A DNA stretch of 64,000 nt, from assembly GCF_000763295.1 (NCBI RefSeq), contig NZ_JRJE01000020.1, positions 1-64,000 of the forward strand, read 5' to 3'. The notes beneath the pieces were generated by a model. It worked only from the letters and a program-made list of their open reading frames with translations. It was not told the origin of the DNA and made no database searches. The position numbers were made by a program, and so were the translations under genes. Shown here in pieces: positions 35,600-44,043 of the stretch (position 1 is its first letter; each line of letters begins with the position of its first letter). The DNA is from Thalassospira australica. Lineage in GTDB: Bacteria; Pseudomonadota; Alphaproteobacteria; Rhodospirillales; Thalassospiraceae.

Positions 35600-36931
35600 T
35601 TAATCGATCTCTTTAAGCACTTCGCGCAGCGTACCAAACAGCTGATCAATGTGTGATTTTTCAATGATCAGCGGCGGCGACAGCGCAATAATATCTCCTG
35701 TGGTCCGGATCAGAATACCCTTCTCGAACGCCTTGAGGAAGGCATTGAAGGCACGCTTGGTCGGGAAACCTTCAATCGGCTCCAGCTCGATCGCGCCGAT
35801 CAGGCCCAGATTACGCACATCCTTGACCAGCGGCAGGTCAATCAGGCTGTGAACCGCATCTTCCCAATACTGACCAAGTTCCTTGCCCTTGCCATACAGA
35901 CCTTCGTCTTCATAGGTCTCAAGCGTTGCCATGGCCGCAGCACAGGCAACCGGGCTTCCGGAATAGGTATAGCCGTGGAACAACTCGATCATGTTGTCCG
36001 GGCCGGTCATGAAGGCATCGTGAATATCGTCGGTGGCAAATACGGCCCCCATCGGAATGGTACCGTTGGTAAGCCCCTTGGCGGTCGTGACCAGATCAGG
36101 CTGCACACCAAAGTAATCCACGGCAAACGGCGCACCGAGGCGACCGAAACCGGTGATGACTTCATCAAAGATCAGCAAAATGCCGTGCTTGGTGCAGATC
36201 TCGCGCAGGCGTTCAAGATAGCCTTTTGGCGGGATCAGAACACCGGTGGAACCGGCAACAGGTTCAACAATCACGGCTGCGATTGTTGATGGATCATGCA
36301 ATGCGCAGATGCGTTCCAGATCATCGGCAAGGAAGGCGCCATGTTCGGGCATGCCACGGGTTACGCCATTTTCTTCTGGCAAATAGGTGTGACGCATATG
36401 GTCCACACCGCCCAGCATCTGACCGAATGTTTTGCGGTTACCGGAAATACCACCAACCGAAATACCGCCGAAGTTCACACCATGATAGCCGCGTTCACGA
36501 CCGATCAGACGGGTACGTTGCCCATCGCCGCGTGCACGGTGATAGGCCAGCGCGATCTTAAGCGCGGTCTCAACCGATTCAGAACCGGAGTTGGTATAGA
36601 ACACATGGTTGAGGTTGCCCGGCATCAATTGTGCCAGACGGCTTGCCAGTTCAAACGCCTTGGGGTGGCCCATCTGGAATGCCGGGGCATAATCCAGCTC
36701 ATCCATCTGCGCTTTAACGGCTTCGACGATTTTCGGGCGCTTGTGACCGGCGTTGCAGCACCAAAGACCTGCAGTCCCGTCAAGGATATCGCGGTTATCG
36801 TCGGTTTTGTAATACATGCCGTCGGCAGAAACCAGCATACGCGGGGTCTGCTTGAACTGGCGGTTGGCCGTGAAAGGCATCCAGAATGCCGAAAGATCGT
36901 TCGGACGGCTGATTTTCGTGGTGGCTGTCAT
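35600..36931 (-). CDS. Omega-amino-acid:pyruvate aminotransferase (class III)
   Basis: 443 aa, PLP fold type I. The Schiff-base lysine is Lys285 (TTAKGLTNG), the pyridine-nitrogen aspartate Asp256 (LIFDEVITGFGR) and the phosphate contact TNSGSESVETA. Group features (ANRQFK, LWCCNAGH) fit beta-alanine:pyruvate aminotransferases. It would turn beta-alanine or 3-aminoisobutyrate into malonate semialdehyde or its methyl form; the next enzyme (MmsA type) is not in the window. Divergent from the RutR-type regulator with several RutR-like boxes between. Confidence 0.9.
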   Translation of the reverse strand: MTATTKISRPNDLSAFWMPFTANRQFKQTPRMLVSADGMYYKTDDNRDILDGTAGLWCCNAGHKRPKIVEAVKAQMDELDYAPAFQMGHPKAFELASRLAQLMPGNLNHVFYTNSGSESVETALKIALAYHRARGDGQRTRLIGRERGYHGVNFGGISVGGISGNRKTFGQMLGGVDHMRHTYLPEENGVTRGMPEHGAFLADDLERICALHDPSTIAAVIVEPVAGSTGVLIPPKGYLERLREICTKHGILLIFDEVITGFGRLGAPFAVDYFGVQPDLVTTAKGLTNGTIPMGAVFATDDIHDAFMTGPDNMIELFHGYTYSGSPVACAAAMATLETYEDEGLYGKGKELGQYWEDAVHSLIDLPLVKDVRNLGLIGAIELEPIEGFPTKRAFNAFLKAFEKGILIRTTGDIIALSPPLIIEKSHIDQLFGTLREVLKEID

Positions 36932-37034
36932 TAAAAGGTCTCCCGTACCTTTTTAGTGCTTCTCTCGACCGGGTCGGGTGGCGGGCACCACGCACCGGCA
37001 TCTGAATTTATACATTCCGTTTTGCAACACCCGT

Positions 37035-37066
37035 CTGGCTCAATGACCAACTGGCTCAATGACCAA
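37035..37066 (+). repeat. Tandem 16-bp direct repeat containing TGACCA half-sites
   Basis: CTGGCTCAATGACCAA occurs twice, perfectly and without spacer. Across the junction TGACCA-AC-TGG-C-TCAA reads as a RutR box with one extra base. It lies about 105-135 bp before the aminotransferase start. Confidence 0.7.
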
Positions 37067-37283
37067 TATGTCGCACACTTCGCAATCGGAACGGCCCAAA
37101 ACACGGGCAAGCAAAATCGTTAGCATGAGGCATGCCCATGCACTAGCGCTTTAACACCACCGCGGAACTGTTTCGAATATTCGACCGTTAAACACCATTT
37201 CAGCGACTCTGTTTTTTGTTTACCGCGTCATTTTTGTGTTTATCTTTCATCGGTGCTGTTCGATATTTTGGACAAAACCGACT

Positions 37284-37299
37284 CTTGACCATGGTCAAG
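37284..37299. promoter_or_regulatory. Perfect palindrome with RutR-type half-sites
   Basis: CTTGACCATGGTCAAG. It carries the TTGACC/GGTCAA half-sites of the E. coli RutR box TTGACCA-N2-TGGTCAA, but its two arms are two bases closer. It lies about 100 bp before rutR and 350 bp before the aminotransferase gene. Confidence 0.6.
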
Positions 37300-37354
37300 A
37301 TCAACGCGCATAAAAAAGTTTCTTCTTCATATTTGTGGTAGAGGTTATTTTAAC

Positions 37355-37371
37355 CTGACCAAACGGTCAAG
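37355..37371. promoter_or_regulatory. RutR-like box before the regulator gene
   Basis: CTGACCAAACGGTCAAG matches TTGACCA-N2-TGGTCAA at 12 of 14 fixed positions with the right spacing. It ends 27 bp before the first possible rutR start, which suggests autoregulation. Confidence 0.6.
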
Positions 37372-37398
37372 ATAAATGACACAAATCAGAGAACGCGA

Positions 37399-38088
37399 AT
37401 GACCTCCATTCAAAGCGGCGCGAAACGGGACATGGAAATGAGCACAAAACCCGCAGCAAACGGGGCACACAAGGCCGCGATACGTCAGGAAAATGAAGAA
37501 CAAATTCTGGCAGCTGCAGAGCGCGTTTTTGCCGATTACGGCTTCAAGGGTGCAACCACGGCGCGGATTGCAGAAATCGCCAAGGTGCCCAAGGCCAATG
37601 TGCATTATTATTTCAGCACCAAAGAGGCCCTTTATCGCCGCATTATGGAAGATGTCTGTGACCATTGGCTTGAAGCGGCCATGACATTTGATAACAGTGC
37701 CGACCCGGCGGTTATTTTGCGTGGCTACATCGAAGCCAAGATGGATTTATCGCGCGCGCGTCCTTACGGGTCGCGTCTTTGGGCACATGAAATCATCCGT
37801 GGGGCCAAATTTTCGTCTGAATATATCTCGACCACCGTCAAGGATTGGCTTGATAGTCGGGTTATCGTGATCAAGGGATGGATCGACGAAGGCAAGATGG
37901 ACGATATCGAGCCCTATTCGCTGATGTATATGATCTTTGCAACGACCCAGCATTATGCCGATTTTGGTCGCCAGATCGAAATCTTCAACAATGACCAGCC
38001 ACTTAGCGAGGAACAATTCGCAGAGGCCAAGGAAAACGTTGTTCGGATCATCCTTAAAGGTGTCGGCCTTAACGAAACCCACCCCTAA
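37399..38088 (+). CDS. rutR: TetR family regulator of pyrimidine catabolism (RutR type)
   Basis: Up to 229 aa. The TetR helix-turn-helix is at about 30-77 (ATTARIAEIAKVPKANVHYYFSTKEALYRR), and the C-terminal ligand domain has the RutR-like segment MIFATTQHYADFGRQIE. In E. coli RutR binds uracil or thymine and then leaves its TTGACCANNTGGTCAA box. Boxes of this form lie directly upstream and before preT, supporting the assignment. The start is uncertain: ATG 37399 has a poor site, while ATG 37438 follows GGGA at a good distance. Confidence 0.82.
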   Translation: MTSIQSGAKRDMEMSTKPAANGAHKAAIRQENEEQILAAAERVFADYGFKGATTARIAEIAKVPKANVHYYFSTKEALYRRIMEDVCDHWLEAAMTFDNSADPAVILRGYIEAKMDLSRARPYGSRLWAHEIIRGAKFSSEYISTTVKDWLDSRVIVIKGWIDEGKMDDIEPYSLMYMIFATTQHYADFGRQIEIFNNDQPLSEEQFAEAKENVVRIILKGVGLNETHP

Positions 38089-38181
38089 GACATCCCGTTC
38101 ACCACCTCTGGATAGTTGTATTTCCGTCCACCAGCGCAGATTTATAAGGGAATCCTAAGTTACCACAACTCAGAGGCCCAG

Positions 38182-39033
38182 ATGGCGCGCCCCAGGTCGA
38201 TCACTTGTGCCGTTCGCAAAGCAATAAGCGCGACCCTGACAGGCGGTCTGGTTGCCATGTTTTCGACAGCGGTCTTCGCAACTGAAAAAGCGCCCCGATC
38301 GTCAGAAAGCCAGTCTCCCTTCACATGCCACACCCTTTCTGTTGGCGGGGCAAATGGCTGGGAGCCCATCAGCTACGTCCGCGAAGATGGTCAGCATACC
38401 GGACTTGGCATCGACATTTTGCAAGACTATGCCAAGCACCATAACATCCGGCTCAAACGGCACCTGGATATTCCATGGACCCGCACGTTACAGATGCTGC
38501 GCAAAGGTGAACTTGATGTCCTCACCGGGGCATATTTCACCAACGAACGTGATCAGAGTTACTTTTACAGTGCCCCATTTGCCAATGACGACATCATGGT
38601 GTTTCAACACCGTGAACGTGACTTTGCAGTCAAGGACCTTAATGATTTGATTGGGCACCGTGGTGCCCGTCCGCAAGGGGGCAGCTATGGCGAATATATT
38701 GATCAGTTTGCCGAACAGCGACTTGATATGATTTTCTCGCCGACGGGTGATCGCATTTTCGATGTCCTGCTAAGCGGGCGGGTCGATTACGTCATGCTGG
38801 GGCGCTTTGACGGGATGACCAATTTGCATCGCGACAAGGTGGTTGACCAAATCAAAATGATCGAGCCCCCCATCGACAGAAACGAGGTTTATTTCCTGTT
38901 TTCCCGCCAAAGCCCCTGTATGCGTCATGTTAAAAACATCAACCTGCACATCGAAAAACTTGCTCAAGACGGCACCCTGGCAAAATGGACTGAAAACCAT
39001 CTGATCGACCTGACATCAGATTCCGGCAGCTAA
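38182..39033 (+). CDS. Periplasmic amino-acid-type binding protein, orphan
   Basis: 283 aa. Signal peptide with core ATLTGGLVAMFSTAVFA, then a family-3 solute-binding fold (GLGIDILQDYAKHHNIRL, WTRTLQMLRKGELDVLTGAYFTNER). Two cysteines early (FTCHTL) and late (SPCMRH) could form a disulfide. No permease or ATPase adjoins, so it may feed a distant importer or act as a sensor; many such orphan proteins in marine bacteria have no known ligand. ATG 38182 follows GAGG. Confidence 0.75.
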   Translation: MARPRSITCAVRKAISATLTGGLVAMFSTAVFATEKAPRSSESQSPFTCHTLSVGGANGWEPISYVREDGQHTGLGIDILQDYAKHHNIRLKRHLDIPWTRTLQMLRKGELDVLTGAYFTNERDQSYFYSAPFANDDIMVFQHRERDFAVKDLNDLIGHRGARPQGGSYGEYIDQFAEQRLDMIFSPTGDRIFDVLLSGRVDYVMLGRFDGMTNLHRDKVVDQIKMIEPPIDRNEVYFLFSRQSPCMRHVKNINLHIEKLAQDGTLAKWTENHLIDLTSDSGS

Positions 39034-39053
39034 TCCCCCTTGCCCACCAGCAC

Positions 39054-39085
39054 AAAAAAACAGGACGGGGATGAACCCCGCCCTG
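39054..39085 (-). terminator. Terminator of the preT-preA-hydrolase operon
   Basis: On the minus strand CAGGGCGGGG pairs with CCCCGTCCTG (one G-U) around 5 nt and is followed directly by TTTTTTTGTG. It is about 45 bp beyond the stop of the hydrolase gene. Confidence 0.88.
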
Positions 39086-39128
39086 CCTTGGGTGGCTAGA
39101 TTGTCAGCCACGGGAGGTTGGCTTGATT

Positions 39129-40406
39129 TTAGTCGGATTTTGCCATCACGGTCTCATCGGCCTTGGCCAAGACCGCACTGAGCATCACTTGCCCACCGGC
39201 ATCAGACCAAGGTTTGTGAACCTCTTCGATTTCGTTGTGCGAAATGCCGTCCACGCATGGGATGAAAATCATTGCGGTCGGGCACACTTGCGCCAGATAG
39301 CAGGCATCATGCCCGGCCCCAGAAACGATTTCACGTGACGAGAACCCGCCAAGTTCAGCACCTTTGCGCACCGCATCAACGCATGATTCATCAAACGGGA
39401 TCGGCGCATAATAGAAGATATTATCCAACTCGCACTCAAGCCCGATGTCCTTGGCGATTTTTTCCACCCCTTCACGCAGCGCCTTGTCCATATCAGACAG
39501 AACCGCATCGTCGGGATGGCGGAAATCAACCGTGAAGGAGACTTCACCGGGAATCACATTGCGTGAATTCGGATGGATTTGCATCATGCCAACCGTGGCG
39601 CACGCAAGCGGGGATCGATCCAGACCGATCTTGTTGACCAGTTCGACCACACGCGACGCGCCAAGCAACGCGTCCTTACGCGTTTTCATCGGGGTCGGAC
39701 CTGCGTGGGCCTCGACACCGGTGAATTTGATTTCATACCAGCGCTGACCTTGCGCATCGGTAACGATGCCAACATCCTTGCCTTCGTCCTCAAGGATCGG
39801 GCCCTGTTCGATATGAGCTTCGAAATAGGCCCCCATCGGATGGGCATCAATGGTTGGATCATCCGGCCCCAAATAGCCGATACGCTCCAGCTCCTCGCCC
39901 ATGGTTTTGCCATCGATATCTGCGCGTGAATGACCGTATTCAAGGTCAAACACCTTGGCAAAGACGCCTGATGACACCATCGCCGGGGCAAAACGTGAGC
40001 CTTCCTCATTTGTCCAGCAAACGACTTCCAGCGGGGCTTCGGTTTCATACTTGGCTTCGTTCAATGTGCGGATGACTTCAAGTCCGGTCAGCACACCATA
40101 CACGCCATCATATTTGCCACCCGTGGGCTGGCTATCAAGGTGGCTTCCCATCACGACCGGGGGCAGATCGGGATTGCGGCCTTCGCGACGGGCAAAGATG
40201 TTGCCCATCTTGTCGATCCGGATCGAACACCCTTCGGCCTTGCACCATTTGATGAACAGATCGCGGCTTTCGCGGTCAAGATCGGTCAGCGCCAGACGGC
40301 ATACGCCGTCCTTTGCGGTTTTGCCGATCTTGGCCATTTCCATCAGGCTGTCCCAAAGGCGGTCCCCGTCAATTGACAGGTTTCGAACACTGGGTTGAAC
40401 GGTCAT
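39129..40406 (-). CDS. M20-type N-carbamoyl-amino-acid hydrolase (HyuC/AmaB/ureidopropionase family)
   Basis: 425 aa, binuclear zinc amidohydrolase. Metal and catalytic residues lie in GSHLDSQPTGGKYDGVYG, TNEEGSRF, EAHIEQGP and the late SGAGHDA. The family cleaves N-carbamoyl-L-amino acids, allantoate or N-carbamoyl-beta-alanine. As third gene after preT and preA it is probably a beta-ureidopropionase, duplicating the nitrilase-type enzyme at 34484. A gap of 35 bp separates it from preA; a strong terminator ends the operon. Confidence 0.87.
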   Translation of the reverse strand: MTVQPSVRNLSIDGDRLWDSLMEMAKIGKTAKDGVCRLALTDLDRESRDLFIKWCKAEGCSIRIDKMGNIFARREGRNPDLPPVVMGSHLDSQPTGGKYDGVYGVLTGLEVIRTLNEAKYETEAPLEVVCWTNEEGSRFAPAMVSSGVFAKVFDLEYGHSRADIDGKTMGEELERIGYLGPDDPTIDAHPMGAYFEAHIEQGPILEDEGKDVGIVTDAQGQRWYEIKFTGVEAHAGPTPMKTRKDALLGASRVVELVNKIGLDRSPLACATVGMMQIHPNSRNVIPGEVSFTVDFRHPDDAVLSDMDKALREGVEKIAKDIGLECELDNIFYYAPIPFDESCVDAVRKGAELGGFSSREIVSGAGHDACYLAQVCPTAMIFIPCVDGISHNEIEEVHKPWSDAGGQVMLSAVLAKADETVMAKSD

Positions 40407-40441
40407 TAATCAAGTCCTTTCGTTCTGGTGGCGCTGATGGA

Positions 40442-41719
40442 TTATTCTGCAGCCATGCGCATCGGATTAAGCGGATGTTCCGGCCAGGTCATGGGCGGCT
40501 TGTCGGTTTTGACCGGCTCCATGGTGATGCAATCAGGCACCGGACAAATGTGGTAGCACAGGTTACAGCCCACGCATTCCTCGTCGACGACTTCGAACAA
40601 ACGGCCGCCTTCGGGCTTGTCGGTCATGGTAATCGCCTGATGTGAGGTATCCTCACATGCGATGTGGCAACGTCCGCACTCGATGCAGTTATCAGGGTTG
40701 ATCACCGCCTTGGTGTCGAAGTTCATGTTAAGCTCGTTCCAGTCAGCAACCTGCGGAACGGCCGCACGGGTGAACTGTTCGACACTGGTGTAGCCCTTGT
40801 CATCCATCCATTGGCTCATGCCATCGATCAGATCATCGACCACACGGAAACCATAGATCATCGCTGCGGTACATACCTGAACAGCGTTCGATCCTAGCGC
40901 CATGAACTCCACCGCATCTTTCCAGGTGGTGATGCCACCAATCCCGGAAATCTCAAGATCGCGGGTTTCCGGTGTGCGGGCAATTTCGGCCACCATGTTC
41001 AGCGCAATCGGCTTGACCGCCGACCCGCAATAGCCACCGTGCGTACCTTTGCCGTCAACAACAGGTTCGGGCACCATACTGTCGAGATCGACTGAGATGA
41101 TCGAGTTAACAGTGTTAATCAGCGACACCGCATCCGCCCCGCCCTTAAGCGCTGCTTCGGCAGACCAGAGGATATTGGTGATGTTGGGCGTCAGTTTGGT
41201 AAAGACCGGAATATCAACGCTGTCTTTGACCCAACGGGTGACCTGCTCAACCATTTCAGGCACCTGACCAATGGCCGACCCCATGCCGCGTTCGCACATG
41301 CCGTGCGGGCAACCAAGGTTCAGCTCAAGACCATGCACACCGCTTTCGGCGATTTGTTGGGCAAGGTCCTTCCAGGCGCGTTCCTCGATCGGGGCCATCA
41401 TTGATCCGATGATGACGTGATCGGGATATTCAACCCGGCATTCGCGGATTTCCTGAAGGTTGGTTTGAAGCGGTCGGTCGGAAATCAGCTCGATATTGTT
41501 GATGCCCAGAAGACGACGGTTCTGGTCATGGTGCGCGCCATAGCGCGAGGACACATTGACCACGGGCGGATCAATACCAAGTGTTTTCCAAACAACCCCA
41601 CCCCAGCCTGCTTCAAAGGCACGAACAACGTTGTATTTCTTGTCCGTCGGCGGCGCGGACGCCAGCCAGAACGGGTTTAGCGAATCAATCCCGGCGATTT
41701 TGCAGCTTAGATCAGCCAT
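40442..41719 (-). CDS. preA: NAD-dependent dihydropyrimidine dehydrogenase, catalytic subunit
   Basis: 425 aa. An FMN-binding TIM barrel resembling dihydroorotate dehydrogenase (residues 1-320; LGCPHGMCERGMGSAIGQ carries the active-site cysteine region) is followed by a two-cluster ferredoxin domain (CIECGRCHIACED and CVGCNLCYHICPV). It reduces uracil and thymine to the dihydro forms with electrons from PreT. A gap of 25 bp follows preT. Also called PydA/PydX in other species. Confidence 0.93.
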   Translation of the reverse strand: MADLSCKIAGIDSLNPFWLASAPPTDKKYNVVRAFEAGWGGVVWKTLGIDPPVVNVSSRYGAHHDQNRRLLGINNIELISDRPLQTNLQEIRECRVEYPDHVIIGSMMAPIEERAWKDLAQQIAESGVHGLELNLGCPHGMCERGMGSAIGQVPEMVEQVTRWVKDSVDIPVFTKLTPNITNILWSAEAALKGGADAVSLINTVNSIISVDLDSMVPEPVVDGKGTHGGYCGSAVKPIALNMVAEIARTPETRDLEISGIGGITTWKDAVEFMALGSNAVQVCTAAMIYGFRVVDDLIDGMSQWMDDKGYTSVEQFTRAAVPQVADWNELNMNFDTKAVINPDNCIECGRCHIACEDTSHQAITMTDKPEGGRLFEVVDEECVGCNLCYHICPVPDCITMEPVKTDKPPMTWPEHPLNPMRMAAE

Positions 41720-41744
41720 TTTTCTCTCTCCCTTTGCTGGCGTT

Positions 41745-43103
41745 TCAGGCGGATTTCAGGAATGCATCAATGGCAATCGCGGCTTGTTTGCCGTCCTCGA
41801 CCGATTGCACGGTCAAATCTTCACCGCTTTTGATGCAGTCCCCACCGGCGAACACGCCCGGGGCGGTTGTCTGATAAGTTTCATCGACCACGATTTTGCC
41901 GCCGGTGATCCCCATCCCGGCAAGGTCATCGGTTTTGATTTTTTGTCCGATGGCCTTCAAAATCTGATCTGCAGGCACGTCAAAGGTCTCGCCTGTGCCG
42001 ACAAGTTTGCCATTGGCATCAAGTTCGGTTTTTTCAAACGACATGCCCATCAGCTTGCCATTCGCCTTGATCGCAACCGGCTTGGCCCAATAGCGCACAA
42101 CGACACCGTTGGTTTTGGCCAAATCCTGTTCGAACTCGGTCGCAGACATATTTTCAGGACCACGGCGATAGACGAGGGTGACTTCCTCTGCCCCCAGACG
42201 CTTGGCCTGAACGGCGGCATCAATAGCAGTGTTACCCCCACCAATGACGATCACATTGTTGCCAACCGGCATATCGGATTTCGGTTCGGTCTGACGCAGT
42301 TGTTCGATGAAGGAAATCGCATCATCAACGCCCGGGAACTCTTCGCCCTTAAGGCCAAGATTGTTGGTCGATCCAAGGCCGACACCGACAAAGACGGCAT
42401 CATATTTTGCTTTCAGGTCCGCAAGATTGATGTCCTTGCCAAGCGCCTTGTTATATTCGATTTCAATCCCGCCAATGCCCATCAGGAACTCAACTTCGCG
42501 CTGGGCGAAATCTTCGGTCATTTTATAGGCAGCCAGACCATATTCATTAAGCCCGCCCGGTTTCGGTTTGGCTTCGAACACGACAACATCGTGCCCCAGC
42601 ATCGCCGCGCGGTGCGCGCACGACAGGCCTGCCGGACCGGCACCGATCACGGCAATCGTTTTGCCGGTTTTCGGCGCACGTTTGAATGGATGGGGCAGAT
42701 CGCGTTCCATCAGATGATCAACGGCAAAGCGCTGCAGGCTTCCGATTTCAACAGCGGTATCTTCGGCGACGTTGCGAACGCAGGCCTCTTCACACAGAAC
42801 TTCGGTCGGGCAGGCACGCGCACAGGTGCCACCCATGATGTTGGCCGACAAAATGGTTTTTGCCGCCCCGTCCGGGTTGCCGGTGCTGATTTTGCGAATG
42901 AAGCTTGGAATATCAATTGATGTCGGGCATGCGGTCACGCATGGCGCGTCATAGCAATACAGGCAGCGGTTGCTTTCCGCCATGGCCTGTAACTCGGAAT
43001 AGGCCGGATGCAGATCGGAAAAACCGTCGTCGCTATGATTGTGACCGGCATTCCCGTGAACGGCACCGGATTTTGAAACTTGCTTGGCCTGCAAGGTGGT
43101 CAT
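41745..43103 (-). CDS. preT: NAD-dependent dihydropyrimidine dehydrogenase, flavoprotein subunit
   Basis: 452 aa. The N-terminal domain has cysteine motifs for two iron-sulfur clusters (CLYCYDAPCVTACP; CARACPTEVLCEEACVR), then FAD (AVIGAGPAGLSCAHRAA) and NAD(P) (VIVIGGGNTAIDAAVQA) domains as in the GltD/PreT family. It passes electrons from NADH to PreA. About 40 residues longer than E. coli PreT at the N-terminus. AGGGAGA lies before the start at 43103. A RutR-like box lies 308 bp upstream. Confidence 0.92.
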   Translation of the reverse strand: MTTLQAKQVSKSGAVHGNAGHNHSDDGFSDLHPAYSELQAMAESNRCLYCYDAPCVTACPTSIDIPSFIRKISTGNPDGAAKTILSANIMGGTCARACPTEVLCEEACVRNVAEDTAVEIGSLQRFAVDHLMERDLPHPFKRAPKTGKTIAVIGAGPAGLSCAHRAAMLGHDVVVFEAKPKPGGLNEYGLAAYKMTEDFAQREVEFLMGIGGIEIEYNKALGKDINLADLKAKYDAVFVGVGLGSTNNLGLKGEEFPGVDDAISFIEQLRQTEPKSDMPVGNNVIVIGGGNTAIDAAVQAKRLGAEEVTLVYRRGPENMSATEFEQDLAKTNGVVVRYWAKPVAIKANGKLMGMSFEKTELDANGKLVGTGETFDVPADQILKAIGQKIKTDDLAGMGITGGKIVVDETYQTTAPGVFAGGDCIKSGEDLTVQSVEDGKQAAIAIDAFLKSA

Positions 43104-43626
43104 TGGTTTGTCTCCCTGCCAAAAAGGCGTCCTCTCCTGACGTCATCGAGAGACAAAACAAGAATGAAAATACAATCGACCCGTGGCCAGATAGATCGCA
43201 CAATTGATGCGATCAGAATGCACTTATGGCGTCACGCAGCCGGGCGGGCCCGACCAACTATGGGTCTCGTGTACTGACATTCTTGGCGTATCCGTCCGGC
43301 TTTTGCCGGTTCCCAGTATTTAATCTGCCGCGCATTTATAGTTTCGGGGTTATCCCCGGTTGATTACACGTGCAGATGCCTCTCTCTGACGGATACAGCA
43401 TGTCCAATCCTGATCATTTGGTCAAGATTAAAAATTCGAATTCTTGTTCGGCCCGCAAAACACCAGCATTTTCGGCAAATACGTGCCGTTCAGCCGCACC
43501 AAAACCGCGCCATCCCAACACAGGAATAGGTCGGCCATGTTGCTGATTTGGCAATATTTTTACTGGCTTTCGCAAGATCAGTTACAGTAACGTCATATTC
43601 CTCAGGCCCATTTTGGAAAATCTTTG
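43104..43626. other. Divergent intergenic region, preT / thioesterase
   Basis: About 520 bp with no credible gene. It holds a 7-bp inverted repeat GATCGCA/TGCGATC (43194-43214), a RutR-like box (43411-43426) in an AT-rich stretch that is probably the preT promoter, and, near 43600, the weak ribosome site of the thioesterase. The long untranslated leader implied for preT is not explained. Confidence 0.55.
43411..43426. promoter_or_regulatory. RutR-like box upstream of preT
   Basis: TGATCATTTGGTCAAG matches TTGACCA-N2-TGGTCAA at 12 of 14 fixed positions with correct spacing. With the boxes at 37284-37371 it ties the preTA operon to the same regulator (inference). Confidence 0.6.
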
Positions 43627-44043
43627 ATGTCGCAAACAGTTGACGCAACGGAAACCCCGCCCAACCGGCAACCGTCGGTTCGCGCCGTTGCCATGCCCGC
43701 AGACACCAACCCGACCGGGGATATATTTGGTGGCTGGTTGATGTCACAAATGGACCTGGCCGCGGGAACCGCAGCGGCACGGCGCGCCAAGGGGCGAACT
43801 GCAACCGTTTTTGTCGACAGCATGTCGTTCTTGCGCCCGGTTCATGTCGGTGATGAAGTCTCGATTTTTACCGACATAATCCACGTCGGGCGCACGTCAC
43901 TTCGCATCAACGTCGAAGCGTGGCGCCAAACCCGATATGAAGAAACATCAGAGAAAGTGACAGAAGGCATATTTACCTTTGTCGCGCTAAACGAAGATGG
44001 CAAGTCCCGCCCACTTGATCGCGAAGCGGAAGATCAGGCCTGA
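43627..44043 (+). CDS. Acyl-CoA thioesterase (YciA-like hotdog)
   Basis: 138 aa, single hotdog domain. GDIFGGWLMSQMD is the family's signature helix with the catalytic aspartate, followed by VDSMSFLRPVHVGDEV. YciA-type enzymes release free acids from a range of acyl-CoAs in the cytosol. ATG 43627 is preceded by GGAAAATC; a TTG three bases earlier is in frame. The end overlaps the convergent M42 peptidase gene by 10 bp. Confidence 0.85.
   Translation: MSQTVDATETPPNRQPSVRAVAMPADTNPTGDIFGGWLMSQMDLAAGTAAARRAKGRTATVFVDSMSFLRPVHVGDEVSIFTDIIHVGRTSLRINVEAWRQTRYEETSEKVTEGIFTFVALNEDGKSRPLDREAEDQA

Larger units (their letters stand above)
36932..37398. other. Divergent regulatory region, aminotransferase / rutR
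   Basis: 467 bp with no credible gene. It contains a tandem 16-bp repeat (37035-37066), a perfect TTGACC/GGTCAA palindrome (37284-37299) and a second RutR-like box (37355-37371) just before the regulator gene. The middle (37100-37280) is AT-rich and probably holds the promoters. Confidence 0.65.

Noticed and set aside
37035-37066. Tandem repeat as the start of a CRISPR array
   Set aside because: Only two copies, no spacer between them, and no cas genes in the window.
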